DNA of 20,930 nt from a virus. A program made the translations under genes and the position numbers. Location: positions 1 to 20,930 of the IMG/VR virus record IMGVR_UViG_3300036884_000069, one strand, 5' to 3'. Positions 6,446-14,097 of this stretch are shown here, in pieces (the stretch's first letter is position 1; each line of letters opens with the position of its first letter). Below the pieces are notes generated by a model. It was not told where the DNA came from, did no database searches, and worked only from the letters and a program-made list of their open reading frames with translations.

Positions 6446-7849
6446 TTAGCTGCCGCTTGGACCATCGTTGTCATGCGTCTCTTTCCAACGCTTGCCAAAG
6501 ATTTCCTTGAGTTGTTCCTCAGCACTTTTGACCTTGCTGATGACTTCCATACCTTCGACGCTGTTCTTCTCGAAAATCTCAATCTTGCCGCAAGAGGTAT
6601 CGAAAGCGCATGGATACCAAACGCCATCGGGACCAAAGCGATTCTTCATCACATAGACACGACCCGTGCCTGCCATCTTGTCTTCCTTCTTACGGGACAA
6701 TGACATGATGAAGTCACCAATCATAATCTTGCGATAGCTGTCAGCCACACCCATTGCCTCAATGATGTCTTCTTCGTGAACTCCACGATTGGCTTGCGAA
6801 GCAGTCCATCCCGGTACTTGAAGTTCGCCAAGCATTCCACGGAGTTCATCATAGACATTACCCGCTTCGTTGTAGGAATTGGAGTTCCGCTCTTGCATGA
6901 ATGGACGGAGAAGGTCGGCGTAGTCAACAATCACAAGGTCAATCTTGACTCCCGTGATTAGCTGCAACCGCTCAATATGCATCTTCAATGTCGCAGCCGA
7001 GGCAGTCTTGGTCGGGAAGTATTTGATGAAAAGTTTGCCGCAGCCCTTGCCTTTGATTTCGTCAAGCTTCTTCTGAATGAGAGGTTGATTCTTGCGAACT
7101 TCTTGAAACGCTATGCCAGAAAAAATGGAGTCATATCGAAGTCCAACATACTTTTCATTCAACTCCATTGTGAAGTGCATGACATTCTTGCCTTGCAACA
7201 TAGCCTCAGCACCAATACGAGCCAAGAACCATGATTTACCACTTCCAGCGGGAGCAACTACAAATCCAAGTTCCCCTTTTCCAAGACCACCATCAAGATG
7301 GGTATCAATAATACCCCAATTGGTCTTTACGACTTCTCGTGCCATTGCCGACATGCGCTGGTCCATTTCTACGAGATACTCGTGCCCGAGATTTCGTTCC
7401 ATGCCCGCCTTTGAAGCTTCATTGATGGCGTGCCATATGCCTTCATAGTCGCCTTCCTTCAACAAAATCTGCGAAGCCCAAATGGCGTTCTTCAACTTCT
7501 GATTGCGGCAGAACCCCAAGAACTGTTCCTTGACATATTTCAAATCCTTGGCGGTTGACACTTCGTTATATGCCGCTTTGACTTGCTCCCGAACAGCTAC
7601 TTGTAGTAATGGGTCTTGTACCCGCATGATTTCACACGCAAATACCGACATCGTGGGGATGTCTCGGTACGTGGGAAAGTATGTGGACACGAATTTCACG
7701 ACCCATTTATGTGCATCTGTTTCCCAAAAATCGGGAGACATGATGTCAATAATTCGTTCCAAAAATGCACGGTCAGAAAGCATTGCGGCTAAACACTTTG
7801 ATTGGAAGGCAACTCCAAACGCTTTCAAGGTATTATTTTGTTCATTCAT
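6446..7849 (-). CDS. Replicative DNA helicase, DnaB/gp41 type
   Basis: The protein has 467 residues, close to the usual DnaB or T4 gp41 length. The N-terminal part (1-170) is helical, as in the DnaB primase-interacting domain. The RecA-fold motor starts near 175 (GIIDTHLDGGLGKGELGFVV). Walker A is APAGSGKS (199-206), Walker B is LVIVDYADLL (305-314), and the strand-4 signature TASQANRG is at 349-356. It unwinds the fork 5'-3' as a hexamer; the polymerase and SSB genes are also in this window, but no primase was seen. Its start overlaps the last 8 bases of the upstream endonuclease gene, and AAGGA lies about 14 bp before the ATG. Expression is probably coupled to that endonuclease. The nrdJ gene follows after 106 bp. 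Confidence 0.94.
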   Translation of the reverse strand: MNEQNNTLKAFGVAFQSKCLAAMLSDRAFLERIIDIMSPDFWETDAHKWVVKFVSTYFPTYRDIPTMSVFACEIMRVQDPLLQVAVREQVKAAYNEVSTAKDLKYVKEQFLGFCRNQKLKNAIWASQILLKEGDYEGIWHAINEASKAGMERNLGHEYLVEMDQRMSAMAREVVKTNWGIIDTHLDGGLGKGELGFVVAPAGSGKSWFLARIGAEAMLQGKNVMHFTMELNEKYVGLRYDSIFSGIAFQEVRKNQPLIQKKLDEIKGKGCGKLFIKYFPTKTASAATLKMHIERLQLITGVKIDLVIVDYADLLRPFMQERNSNSYNEAGNVYDELRGMLGELQVPGWTASQANRGVHEEDIIEAMGVADSYRKIMIGDFIMSLSRKKEDKMAGTGRVYVMKNRFGPDGVWYPCAFDTSCGKIEIFEKNSVEGMEVISKVKSAEEQLKEIFGKRWKETHDNDGPSGS

Positions 7850-8480
7850 ACTTCTTCAATTCCTTTGTTTCCTCTCTATATCTATAAAAATCACATTTTA
7901 GAATGCTTTTGATTCCGTTCATTCTATCTATATCAACCACACGAAGATTACCACTTGATGTATAATGATGTGGCTCATCATATTCAATTACCAACCCCAT
8001 CACAGGCTCATAATAATCAACGAAATACTTTCCATTACCAACTTCATATTCCCCGCCGTTCAGAGCATAACGACCATTCCAACCTCGTTCGCAATTCAAG
8101 CGTCGAAAATATTCGCAGGCATCCCTATTATAGTTAGGATAATAATACGCATTTGTTCGTTTCAAATATGCTATCCTTGATGCTCGCATCTTTTCTCTGC
8201 TCTCATCGGTGGTTATTTTATGATGATTTCTCCACAATATCATTTCTATATTCTTAGGCAATTTTCCTTTGAGGCGGCGACTTATTTTCTTGCGACATGC
8301 GGCAGTTAGATGCTTCCCGTACTGAGGGTTATTTTCATCAATCTTGGAGCAGGACTTACATCGAGCATTGATTTTCTGAAAATAGTTTCGGTGGTCTTTT
8401 CTGCTATGCCATACTACTTTCCCACATTCGGGGCAATTCCGTGACCATTTCCCTTTCATCTCATCTGGTTGTGGTTCCAT
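7842..8480 (-). CDS. Putative homing endonuclease: zinc ribbon, NUMOD3-like motif, PD-(D/E)XK nuclease
   Basis: The protein has 212 residues. The N-terminus is a zinc ribbon (CPECGKVVWHSRKDH, then CKSCSK). NUMOD3-like DNA-binding motifs follow at about 55-72 (KHLTAACRKKISRRLKG) and 94-108 (ESREKMRASRIAYL). The C-terminal nuclease core reads KYFVDYYEPVMGLVIEYDE followed by PHHY, then VDIDRMNGIKSILKCDFYRYRE, a compact PD-(D/E)XK/Vsr-type layout. It lies immediately upstream of the helicase gene and overlaps its start by 8 bp, a typical intergenic homing position. AGAAG, about 6 bp before the ATG, could be the ribosome site, and a weak promoter lies about 30 bp upstream. It is the first gene of the minus-strand endonuclease-helicase-nrdJ block. 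The exact nuclease family is uncertain. Confidence 0.8.
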   Translation of the reverse strand: MEPQPDEMKGKWSRNCPECGKVVWHSRKDHRNYFQKINARCKSCSKIDENNPQYGKHLTAACRKKISRRLKGKLPKNIEMILWRNHHKITTDESREKMRASRIAYLKRTNAYYYPNYNRDACEYFRRLNCERGWNGRYALNGGEYEVGNGKYFVDYYEPVMGLVIEYDEPHHYTSSGNLRVVDIDRMNGIKSILKCDFYRYREETKELKKYE

Positions 8481-8506
8481 AATTCTTCTTGTAGTTTACG
8501 AGCGCC

Positions 8507-8535
8507 ATACTATCCTATAAAAAGTGAGGCAGCAA
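8507..8535 (-). promoter_or_regulatory. Candidate promoter for the endonuclease-helicase-nrdJ block
   Basis: On the minus strand TTGCTG (8535-8530) and TAGTAT (8512-8507) are 17 bp apart, followed by GG. The start would fall near 8500 and give a 20-base leader containing AGAAG before the ATG at 8480. Both boxes are weak matches, but position and spacing are right, and it diverges from the strong plus-strand promoter at 8587. Confidence 0.35.
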
Positions 8536-8586
8536 CTTATAATAACGACAATCCAAAATATAATAAATCTCCAATTATGATTTCTC

Positions 8587-8615
8587 TTGACATTTCTCCT
8601 GTACTATGCTATATA
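8587..8615 (+). promoter_or_regulatory. Strong sigma70-type promoter for the plus-strand cargo gene
   Basis: TTGACA (8587-8592), a 17 bp spacer ending in TGC (extended -10), and TATATA (8610-8615). Together with the minus-strand promoter at 1949-1977, it is one of the two best promoter matches in the window. Transcription should begin near 8622 and reach the ATG at 8670 after about 48 bases. The rest of the 8481-8669 gap holds this promoter, its divergent partner, a hairpin and a ribosome site, and no gene. Confidence 0.82.
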
Positions 8616-8621
8616 TGGTAT

Positions 8622-8640
8622 GTTCAGTAAAGTGCTGAAC
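8622..8640 (+). other. Hairpin at the predicted 5' end of the cargo mRNA
   Basis: GTTCAG (8622-8627) and CTGAAC (8635-8640) form a perfect 6 bp stem around a 7-base loop, exactly where the promoter's transcript should begin. It could protect the mRNA 5' end or be a repressor operator. The ribosome site AAAGGAG (8653-8659) lies outside the stem and 10 bp before the ATG. Confidence 0.5.
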
Positions 8641-8669
8641 ATAAAAATCTCCAAAGGAGTAAAAATAGT

Positions 8670-9785
8670 ATGACAAACGAAAACTACACAGTTGACATCC
8701 TCATCAACGATAAACCAGTGAGGAAATTCCCGTTTAATGACAAACTCTTTGTCGAAGCCCGCAAGGGGCAGGAATATTCCATCCGCATCAAAAACAATTC
8801 ATATAGCCGAATTCTGGTTGTATCTTCCGTTGATGGACTAGACGTTCTCACAGGAAAGTCAGCACTTGAAAATGGAAATGGATACGTCATAAATGGTTAT
8901 AATTCATTGACTATTGACGGCTTCCGTGTTTCCAACGAAAAGGTTGCGAAATTCCTCTTCGACTACAAAGGCGGTTCCTACGCTGCTTCCAAGGAAGATG
9001 GCTCGGAGCGCAATGTCGGCGTAATCGGAGTTCGCATTTTCACCGAGAAAGTCAAGCCCCTGCCCCCGCCTCCCGTTGTTATTCGGGAAGAGCATCACCA
9101 CCACCATGACCATTACCCCACGTATCCACCCTATGATCCTTGGTACAGGCGTCCCTATTGGTGGGACACCACCACCATCTGGTCCAGAGGTCTGACCAGT
9201 GACGGTGACACGGCTAGGTGGCAAGGGACTGTCTGCAACTCTACGGGAGACTCTCTCCGCTCTGACAGCGGCATGGGTGCCGAGTACGAGCGTGATTCTC
9301 TTCATGACTGTCTGTACTCCTGTGACAACATTCCTACCAAAGGTGCTACATCCGGTCCTCCCGGTGCAACTTTGGGAGGTCACACCAAAGGTATCAAACC
9401 CCGTGGAGTCACAAAATCGTCCGCAGTAGGACAGACTGTAAATTCCGTTAAGCAATCGTTCAACCTCATGGGCAATGCCTCTACTGCTAAAGCATCCAAT
9501 GCTTCGCAAGAGAACTTGCTCCGTTCCATGAACTGCTGCTCCAATCCTGCGCCAGAGCCTCTCGGCTTCGATATGGGAACCCGCTACGGAGAATCCAAAG
9601 AAAGTAGAGTTATCGAGGTAGAATTTGAGAAGGGAATTCTCGCTTTCACCACAAGCATCTATTACGCTAGTCGTCAAAGTTTAATTGAAATGGGCGTGCC
9701 TCTAACAAATGAGAAACAAGTCAGTTTTCCGGAACCATTTGCAGGGAACAAGTATTCTGTTCCGCCGAAGGACTGGAAGGGCTAA
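8670..9785 (+). CDS. Conserved protein of unknown function with His-rich and Tyr/Pro-rich insert; lone cargo gene
   Basis: The protein has 371 residues. Residues 8-125 form a compact beta-rich domain with strongly patterned motifs (ILVVSSVDGLDVLTGK at 48-63, GYVINGYNSLTIDGFRVS at 71-88, SYAAS, RNVGVIGVRIF). Residues 129-168 are low-complexity: PLPPPP, a HHHHHDH run, then Tyr/Pro/Trp-rich. Residues 169-295 are Ser/Gly/Thr-rich with scattered Cys. Residues 298-345 form a second conserved block (LGFDMGTRYGES, YYASRQSLIEMGV), and the C-terminus ends in PPKDW. From memory, the two blocks match a widespread bacterial and phage family with no assigned function. There is no signal peptide or membrane segment. 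It is the only plus-strand gene between 1 and 18454. It has a consensus promoter and an ideal ribosome site (AAAGGAG), so it looks like independently expressed early cargo. Confidence 0.8.
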   Translation: MTNENYTVDILINDKPVRKFPFNDKLFVEARKGQEYSIRIKNNSYSRILVVSSVDGLDVLTGKSALENGNGYVINGYNSLTIDGFRVSNEKVAKFLFDYKGGSYAASKEDGSERNVGVIGVRIFTEKVKPLPPPPVVIREEHHHHHDHYPTYPPYDPWYRRPYWWDTTTIWSRGLTSDGDTARWQGTVCNSTGDSLRSDSGMGAEYERDSLHDCLYSCDNIPTKGATSGPPGATLGGHTKGIKPRGVTKSSAVGQTVNSVKQSFNLMGNASTAKASNASQENLLRSMNCCSNPAPEPLGFDMGTRYGESKESRVIEVEFEKGILAFTTSIYYASRQSLIEMGVPLTNEKQVSFPEPFAGNKYSVPPKDWKG

Positions 9786-10398
9786 TCCACTTCCTAAAAT
9801 TATCAATAGCCCACAAAGGCTGCATATTGGTATAATGAAAACACGCTCCCTGTTCAGATGGGAGTGACAAATTAAAAGTGGCACATGCTCTAATATGATC
9901 TATATGCCACTTTCCATAATTATCCCAAGACATACCCGACAAAAATTTAGACTCTAAGTATTTTTTGAATTCATCTATACTACATCCTAACAAATCTATA
10001 GTATGATTTGTTTTTATTGTTGATTGACTTTTTACCGCCGACCATAACCTATGCCGCAAATAAGAAGAAACCTTATAATTTACATTAGTATCCATCAATA
10101 ATTTCTGATACCGTGTTCGTTTTTCTCTATTTCTAGTTCTATATTTTTTGAAATATTCTTTTCGTTTGAAATTGCTTTTCAAACAATAACCACGCATTTT
10201 ATTTCGATTATTCCGGACCCACTCTCGGCATTTTTCATAATGTTTAGATTTGTTCCTCAAATAATGTGAATGATGTTCGTTTTTTCTGCACAATTTACAC
10301 ATTTCCCTTAATCCGTCTTTAGACCTAGAGGATTTGTGAAAGTCGCCGATGGGTTTCAATTCTTTACATTTGGTGCAATGTTTCTTGGGTTCATTCAT
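9721..10398 (-). CDS. HNH homing endonuclease with N-terminal zinc finger; 3' end antisense to cargo gene
   Basis: The protein has 225 residues. Residues 8-37 form a zinc finger (CTKCKELKPIGDF...CKLC). A very basic helical stretch follows with 15- and 11-residue periodicity (for example WVRNNRNKM, YRTRNREKR). The C-terminal half is an HNH domain closely like that of the 392-1021 protein: LGCSIDEFKKYL, MSWDNYGKWHIDHIRACATF, HYTNMQPLWAIDN. After the usual end of the domain the frame continues for about 20 residues into the antisense strand of the cargo gene, overlapping its last 65 bp. The start lies 5 bp after the stop of the small gene upstream. It is AT-rich relative to neighbours, and free-standing homing activity is inferred. 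Confidence 0.86.
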   Translation of the reverse strand: MNEPKKHCTKCKELKPIGDFHKSSRSKDGLREMCKLCRKNEHHSHYLRNKSKHYEKCREWVRNNRNKMRGYCLKSNFKRKEYFKKYRTRNREKRTRYQKLLMDTNVNYKVSSYLRHRLWSAVKSQSTIKTNHTIDLLGCSIDEFKKYLESKFLSGMSWDNYGKWHIDHIRACATFNLSLPSEQGACFHYTNMQPLWAIDNFRKWISPSSPSAEQNTCSLQMVPEN

Positions 10399-10403
10399 AA
10401 AGG

Positions 10404-10670
10404 TTAACCCCCAATTAACTTCACAGTTCGTCCCTCCCTATGATTATACGCCACGACGGCGTATTCTTGGGGAAGGAATTCCCACCAATAACCATCATTT
10501 GGAACAATGCGGGACTGAATATTTATTTTGCCAGGAATGAACCCCCGACAAGTGTGACTGGCTAAAAACGTGTAACCATGCCGCTTGTTACCGCCTAGTA
10601 ACGCAATGGCAAAATCACCATTCTTGGTGATGTAACAATGCCCATGTCTAAGTAACTTATACTTTTTCAT
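10404..10670 (-). CDS. Small hypothetical protein, 88 residues
   Basis: I do not recognise this protein. I chose the ATG at 10670 because it overlaps the stop of the upstream gene as ATGA, the usual mark of translational coupling; an ATG at 10694 would overlap that gene by 28 bp. The protein starts MKKYKLLRHGHCYITKNGDF, is rich in Gly, His, aromatic and basic residues, looks beta-rich, and contains no membrane segment. Its two-gene unit with the 73-residue protein follows the exonuclease gene, so expression with the replication genes is likely. No function can be assigned. Confidence 0.7.
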   Translation of the reverse strand: MKKYKLLRHGHCYITKNGDFAIALLGGNKRHGYTFLASHTCRGFIPGKINIQSRIVPNDGYWWEFLPQEYAVVAYNHREGRTVKLIGG

Positions 10671-10888
10671 TTTATGTAATGCCGACCACCACAACGATCA
10701 CGTTTCCACATTTCTTCATCTACAAATTGTATTTGTCGTTGAGTCGCTCCTCGTCTTTTTGCCCAATTCCATATTTTCCGTTTAGCATTTTTATAAGAGT
10801 TAGACCACACCAATAACTCATAATCACCCCATCCATTCCCCCAATTATCGTTCATTCCAACAAAACTTGCAAATACTCGGAATTTCAT
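10667..10888 (-). CDS. Small hypothetical protein, 73 residues
   Basis: I do not recognise this protein. It begins MKFRVFASFVGMNDNWGNGW and is rich in Trp, Asn and Arg. The middle (about 29-47, SNSYKNAKRKIWNWAKRRG) looks like a basic helix. Its ATG lies 1 bp after the exonuclease stop, and its own stop overlaps the next start as ATGA, so the three genes are tightly coupled. The size and basic helix would fit a nucleic-acid-binding accessory factor, but that is speculation. Confidence 0.72.
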   Translation of the reverse strand: MKFRVFASFVGMNDNWGNGWGDYELLVWSNSYKNAKRKIWNWAKRRGATQRQIQFVDEEMWKRDRCGGRHYIK

Positions 10889-10889
10889 A

Positions 10890-11963
10890 CTATTCTTTTC
10901 TCGTCACCGCATCAAGTGGTCCAAATACATCCGTTATCCATCGTGTATGATTTGGTAGATTACTATCTAACATGTCTTCCCGAACCATCTTAAAGAATGT
11001 GTTTCGATCAAGCATAGGAATCTTCGATGAATCAAGGCATTCATTGCAATGCAATTGACCTATGGTTGTAAGGGCAGTCTTCTTTAACTGCATAAGCTCC
11101 ACATTCCTATCCAAAACGTTTTTCCCGTTGTAAATGTTATCGCACACCTTGTACTTGTTCTTCAAGCCATCGGCATGTTTGATGATTTCGTCAACCGTGT
11201 GTAATTTCTCTTCGTTGAGCCACGGGAAATGCTTCACGATGGTCTTAGGACCGGCGAGTTCAATACCGGGGACATTATCGGAGTCATCGCCATCAAGCGC
11301 CCGATACAGCACAAAATTGTTGGGGTGAATGCTGTAGTCAGCCAGAACCTCGGTAGGTCCGTAGATGCGTTTCTTGGTCGGGGAATAGACGCTGACACGC
11401 CCATCACAGAGTTGCAAGAAATCACGGTCAGCAGACATGATATAGATTTTATTCGAACTCTTAAAATAATCTAATGCCAAATAAGCAATAACATCATCTG
11501 ATTCCTGATGGTCGAGGGAAAGAATATTGACGGGGAGGACTTGTAAATACTGAGTGAATCGAATATATTGCCTCTTGCAACTTTCTTCTTCCGTAGGAGC
11601 ATCTGACATTTCTTCATATGCTCTATTAAGACGAATTTTATTCTTTCTGTGTGCCTTATATTCAGGAAATATTTGACGCCGTTTGTAGGAGCCACCCACT
11701 CCATCAAAAATCACAACGCAACGAGTCGGAGCGAGTAACTTAATAGTGTATCCCAAAGATTTTAAAGAACCGATTACCCCTCCGGTATGATTTCCGTTTT
11801 CATCCATAGCAGGATTCGCATTCCACGCCCTCAAAAAAAGGTTGTTTCCATCCACCAAAAGAATACTAGAATTAGTGTCTCGTTTCCAGTCTCTCGTCGG
11901 GTCATTCTTCATGTTTTGAAGGATACCATACAATTTCGATTTCTCTTCTTTAGTGAGTTCCAT
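10890..11963 (-). CDS. 5'-3' exonuclease / flap nuclease (PIN-FEN family, T4 RNase H-like)
   Basis: The protein has 357 residues. The FEN metal-site acidic residues are in order: D38 (LLVDGNN), D87 (VVIFDG), E154/D156/D157 (DHQESDDVIAYLA), D179 and D181 (MSADRDFLQL), and D224/D226/D227/D229 (ALDGDDSDN). The last leads into the helix-hairpin-helix segment VPGIELAGPKTI. The helical arch region carries the basic FPEYKAHRKNK stretch. It would remove RNA primers and 5' flaps during lagging-strand synthesis, acting with the polymerase, SSB and helicase also present here. Its first 14 bp overlap the end of the DUF723-type endonuclease gene upstream; no Shine-Dalgarno is seen, so initiation may depend on coupling. 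Two small genes follow at 1 bp and -4 bp spacing. Confidence 0.92.
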   Translation of the reverse strand: MELTKEEKSKLYGILQNMKNDPTRDWKRDTNSSILLVDGNNLFLRAWNANPAMDENGNHTGGVIGSLKSLGYTIKLLAPTRCVVIFDGVGGSYKRRQIFPEYKAHRKNKIRLNRAYEEMSDAPTEEESCKRQYIRFTQYLQVLPVNILSLDHQESDDVIAYLALDYFKSSNKIYIMSADRDFLQLCDGRVSVYSPTKKRIYGPTEVLADYSIHPNNFVLYRALDGDDSDNVPGIELAGPKTIVKHFPWLNEEKLHTVDEIIKHADGLKNKYKVCDNIYNGKNVLDRNVELMQLKKTALTTIGQLHCNECLDSSKIPMLDRNTFFKMVREDMLDSNLPNHTRWITDVFGPLDAVTRKE

Positions 11964-12696
11964 ATTTTTGAATATTGGGAATTGTATCTAACCCATTCTC
12001 AAATCTACCCCAATCATCTTCCCAAATATATTTTACGAAATATCCCATATCAGAAAGAATTTTCATTTTATGAATAGTCGCTATATGCAATTCGCCATGT
12101 GTTTTATGACAAGTTTTATTATACGAAGACCCATCAAAACAGCGAGGATTTCCATGAAAATAATTACCAAAAAATTCATAAATGGTATTTGTTTTACTAT
12201 CAAACCCATCCACCTTGTATGGGGCAATGTACCATTGCCGACTTTCAGCAGGAACTCCCACATAATTTAGGAATTTCTCTTCGGCAACCGACACTCTATG
12301 ATGACACGACGGGCAACCATTTCCAGCCAAATGGTTATCGGGAGATTGCCTGAAAGGACCATGTTTCTTACAGCTTATGACTATTCGTTTTCGATTGTTG
12401 CTATATGACACCCCCGAATAATCATATTTATTCTCATGTACAACATTTGCCTTCTGAACAAATTCCGAAATTGTTAGAGTTCGGTCTCCAACTTGTTTTT
12501 CCAATCCACACCGAAAACATCCCTTCCCATGAAGATGATTATCAGGGGTCTGTCCAAATGTGTGGTCATGAATTTTACAACGAATAACAACATTGGTGCG
12601 AGCATTACAATAAACGACTTTAGAATAATCATATCTATCTCCATGTATTTTCATGGCTTTAGAAATAAATTCATACGTCGTTAATCTTTTCGACAT
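11950..12696 (-). CDS. DUF723-type homing endonuclease, two modules plus Vsr-like nuclease
   Basis: The protein has 248 residues. Two modules of about 62 residues lie at roughly 5-65 and 72-132. Each has the pattern F-x2-KA-x3-H-x-x-(R/K)YDYS, a VxI-x-C strand, a His, QxPDNHL and a final GC-x2-C, probably one zinc ribbon per module. The nuclease domain follows: YKVDGFDSKTNTIYEFFGNY, HGNP, then a Cys/His pair and MGYFVKYIWEDDW. It is clearly related to the plus-strand protein at 18454-19194. The gene lies between the 58-residue gene (8 bp gap) and the exonuclease gene (14 bp overlap), both on the same strand, and is AT-rich. The modules probably read the target DNA. Cleavage at the exonuclease gene's 5' side in uninvaded relatives is an inference. 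Confidence 0.85.
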   Translation of the reverse strand: MSKRLTTYEFISKAMKIHGDRYDYSKVVYCNARTNVVIRCKIHDHTFGQTPDNHLHGKGCFRCGLEKQVGDRTLTISEFVQKANVVHENKYDYSGVSYSNNRKRIVISCKKHGPFRQSPDNHLAGNGCPSCHHRVSVAEEKFLNYVGVPAESRQWYIAPYKVDGFDSKTNTIYEFFGNYFHGNPRCFDGSSYNKTCHKTHGELHIATIHKMKILSDMGYFVKYIWEDDWGRFENGLDTIPNIQKYGTH

Positions 12697-12704
12697 ACCT
12701 ATTT

Positions 12705-12881
12705 TTAATGGTCAACGTTGAGTTTGAAAACAAGACTATCTGGGTCAAACTCCGTATGCTTCACGGGCATTGATGTATTGTAATCAACGCTAACTACCGT
12801 AATCTGCTTCGGGTCAATATTGGATTGAACACACTCTGTCCACGCCCTCGTAACCATCTCCGAAAGTTCGTATAAGTTCAT
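12705..12881 (-). CDS. Small hypothetical protein, 58 residues
   Basis: I translated this short gene from the minus strand: MNLYELSEMVTRAWTECVQS at the start and SLVFKLNVDH at the end. GAGGA, which overlaps the end of the recombinase gene, lies about 10 bp before the ATG, and only 3 bp separate the recombinase stop from this start, so coupling is likely. The N-terminal half looks helical and the C-terminal half beta-rich. It has no cysteine pairs, membrane segment or recognisable motif. Its place right after the recombinase suggests it is co-expressed with recombination functions; the role is unknown. Confidence 0.65.
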   Translation of the reverse strand: MNLYELSEMVTRAWTECVQSNIDPKQITVVSVDYNTSMPVKHTEFDPDSLVFKLNVDH

Positions 12882-12884
12882 AAA

Positions 12885-14078
12885 TTATTCGTCCTCTTTG
12901 ACGGCATTCTTGGTGATGTCATCATCCTCAGTATTTGTTTCCTCAACGTCTTCCACTATTTTGCTATTGGGGTCTCTGTATGCCATGATGTATTCGTTGC
13001 AGAGGGACTGATAGACCTCTTCCTTCAAGGTCTCGTCGGTGTGCATGAGTTCCACGAACTTCGGCGTATCGAATTCAACCTTGGTCCCATCTGGGCGTTT
13101 GAATGTGTATCCACTCTTGTCACCAGTAATAAGACCGTGGAGTTTCATATAGGTAAGCCAGCTTGAGAGGTCTTGGATACCACTGTCATAGTGGATTTCA
13201 AACTGTGCTTGGCGATAGCCGGGACCGCAACGATTCTTGATGACTTGGGATGAACACTTCATACCAATCACTTCATCAAGTCCGCTTCGCTTGACTTTCA
13301 ATTTTCCAAGGTTGGCGAGACGAATACGAACCGAACAAGCAAACGGCAATGCTTTTCCACCGGGAACAACCCATTTGTCTCCGAAAGGACCGGCGTTCAT
13401 GTTGTAACGAACTTGATTCGTGTACACAATGAGAACACGCTGATTGGAGACGAGATTGGTAATCTTTCTCATTGCCTTGCTGAGAATGATTGCTTTGCCA
13501 GTGTTGTATCCACTGACACCGTGCTCCGACTCCATTTCAGTCTCGACTGAGGCTTGGGCAACAGAGTCAATGAAAATGGTAAGAAGTCTTCCGTCATCCT
13601 TCTTGCGGAACACGCCGATGACGAGTTCAATCATCGTGAAGAGTTCTTCGAGAGTAGTGAACTTCTGGTAATTGACGTTTCGGATGTTTACTCCGAGGGC
13701 AGTCCAGAATTTCTTGTCAACGCTGGACTCCGAATCGAAAAACACGGCGAGTCCACCACGCTTTTGAGTCTCGGCGATGATTTGAGCACACATAAGGCTT
13801 TTGCCGGTGCTCTCCAACCCACTCAGTTCCACCATTCTTCCAACGGGGAACCCGCCGTGGGGGCGGTTCGAAATGGCTAGATCGAGAAGAGTAGAACCAG
13901 TGCTGACCCACTCTCTTACGTCAACGGGGTTGTCGTCTTCATCCAAAAAGAAAGAGACTTTCGTCCCATCTTTCTGCGCCTTGTTGAGTTCTTTTTGAAG
14001 TAGGACTGCCAATTCATCACGGTCAACATTGGCGTCACTTTCGACATGCTTACTGGGGTTCTTTTTTTTCTCAGCCAT
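12885..14078 (-). CDS. RecA/UvsX-type recombinase
   Basis: The protein has 397 residues from the ATG at 14078, which has AAGGAA 4 bp upstream. An earlier GTG at 14132 would add 18 residues read from within a hairpin, and I rejected it. Walker A is GLESTGKS (87-94), Walker B is LLTIFIDSVA (165-174), NQVR is at 221-224 and the DNA-binding loop 2 region PGGKALPF at 239-246. The tail is acidic, as in RecA. It forms filaments on single-stranded DNA and drives strand exchange, so it supports recombination-dependent replication and also the repair that lets homing endonuclease genes spread. The SSB gene lies 81 bp upstream, with a 13 bp inverted repeat between them. The 58-residue gene follows at 3 bp. 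Confidence 0.94.
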   Translation of the reverse strand: MAEKKKNPSKHVESDANVDRDELAVLLQKELNKAQKDGTKVSFFLDEDDNPVDVREWVSTGSTLLDLAISNRPHGGFPVGRMVELSGLESTGKSLMCAQIIAETQKRGGLAVFFDSESSVDKKFWTALGVNIRNVNYQKFTTLEELFTMIELVIGVFRKKDDGRLLTIFIDSVAQASVETEMESEHGVSGYNTGKAIILSKAMRKITNLVSNQRVLIVYTNQVRYNMNAGPFGDKWVVPGGKALPFACSVRIRLANLGKLKVKRSGLDEVIGMKCSSQVIKNRCGPGYRQAQFEIHYDSGIQDLSSWLTYMKLHGLITGDKSGYTFKRPDGTKVEFDTPKFVELMHTDETLKEEVYQSLCNEYIMAYRDPNSKIVEDVEETNTEDDDITKNAVKEDE

Positions 14079-14097
14079 AAAATTCCTTGTTATACGA

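Noticed and set aside
8904-9677. Long minus-strand open frame (257 codons) opposite the cargo gene
   Set aside because: It is the antisense shadow of 8670-9785, which has a strong promoter, an ideal ribosome site and recognisable conserved blocks; the antisense frame has low-complexity runs mirroring the His/Pro region and no ribosome site.
8670-9785. Frameshift in the middle of the cargo gene (residues about 165-295 look less ordered)
   Set aside because: I read the other two plus frames around 9150-9250; both hit stops quickly, and the main frame links two conserved blocks without a break.
4363-14078. Group I intron or intein in nrdJ, helicase or recombinase, as expected next to homing nucleases
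   Set aside because: All three proteins read through with motifs in correct order and normal spacing; the nucleases are free-standing.
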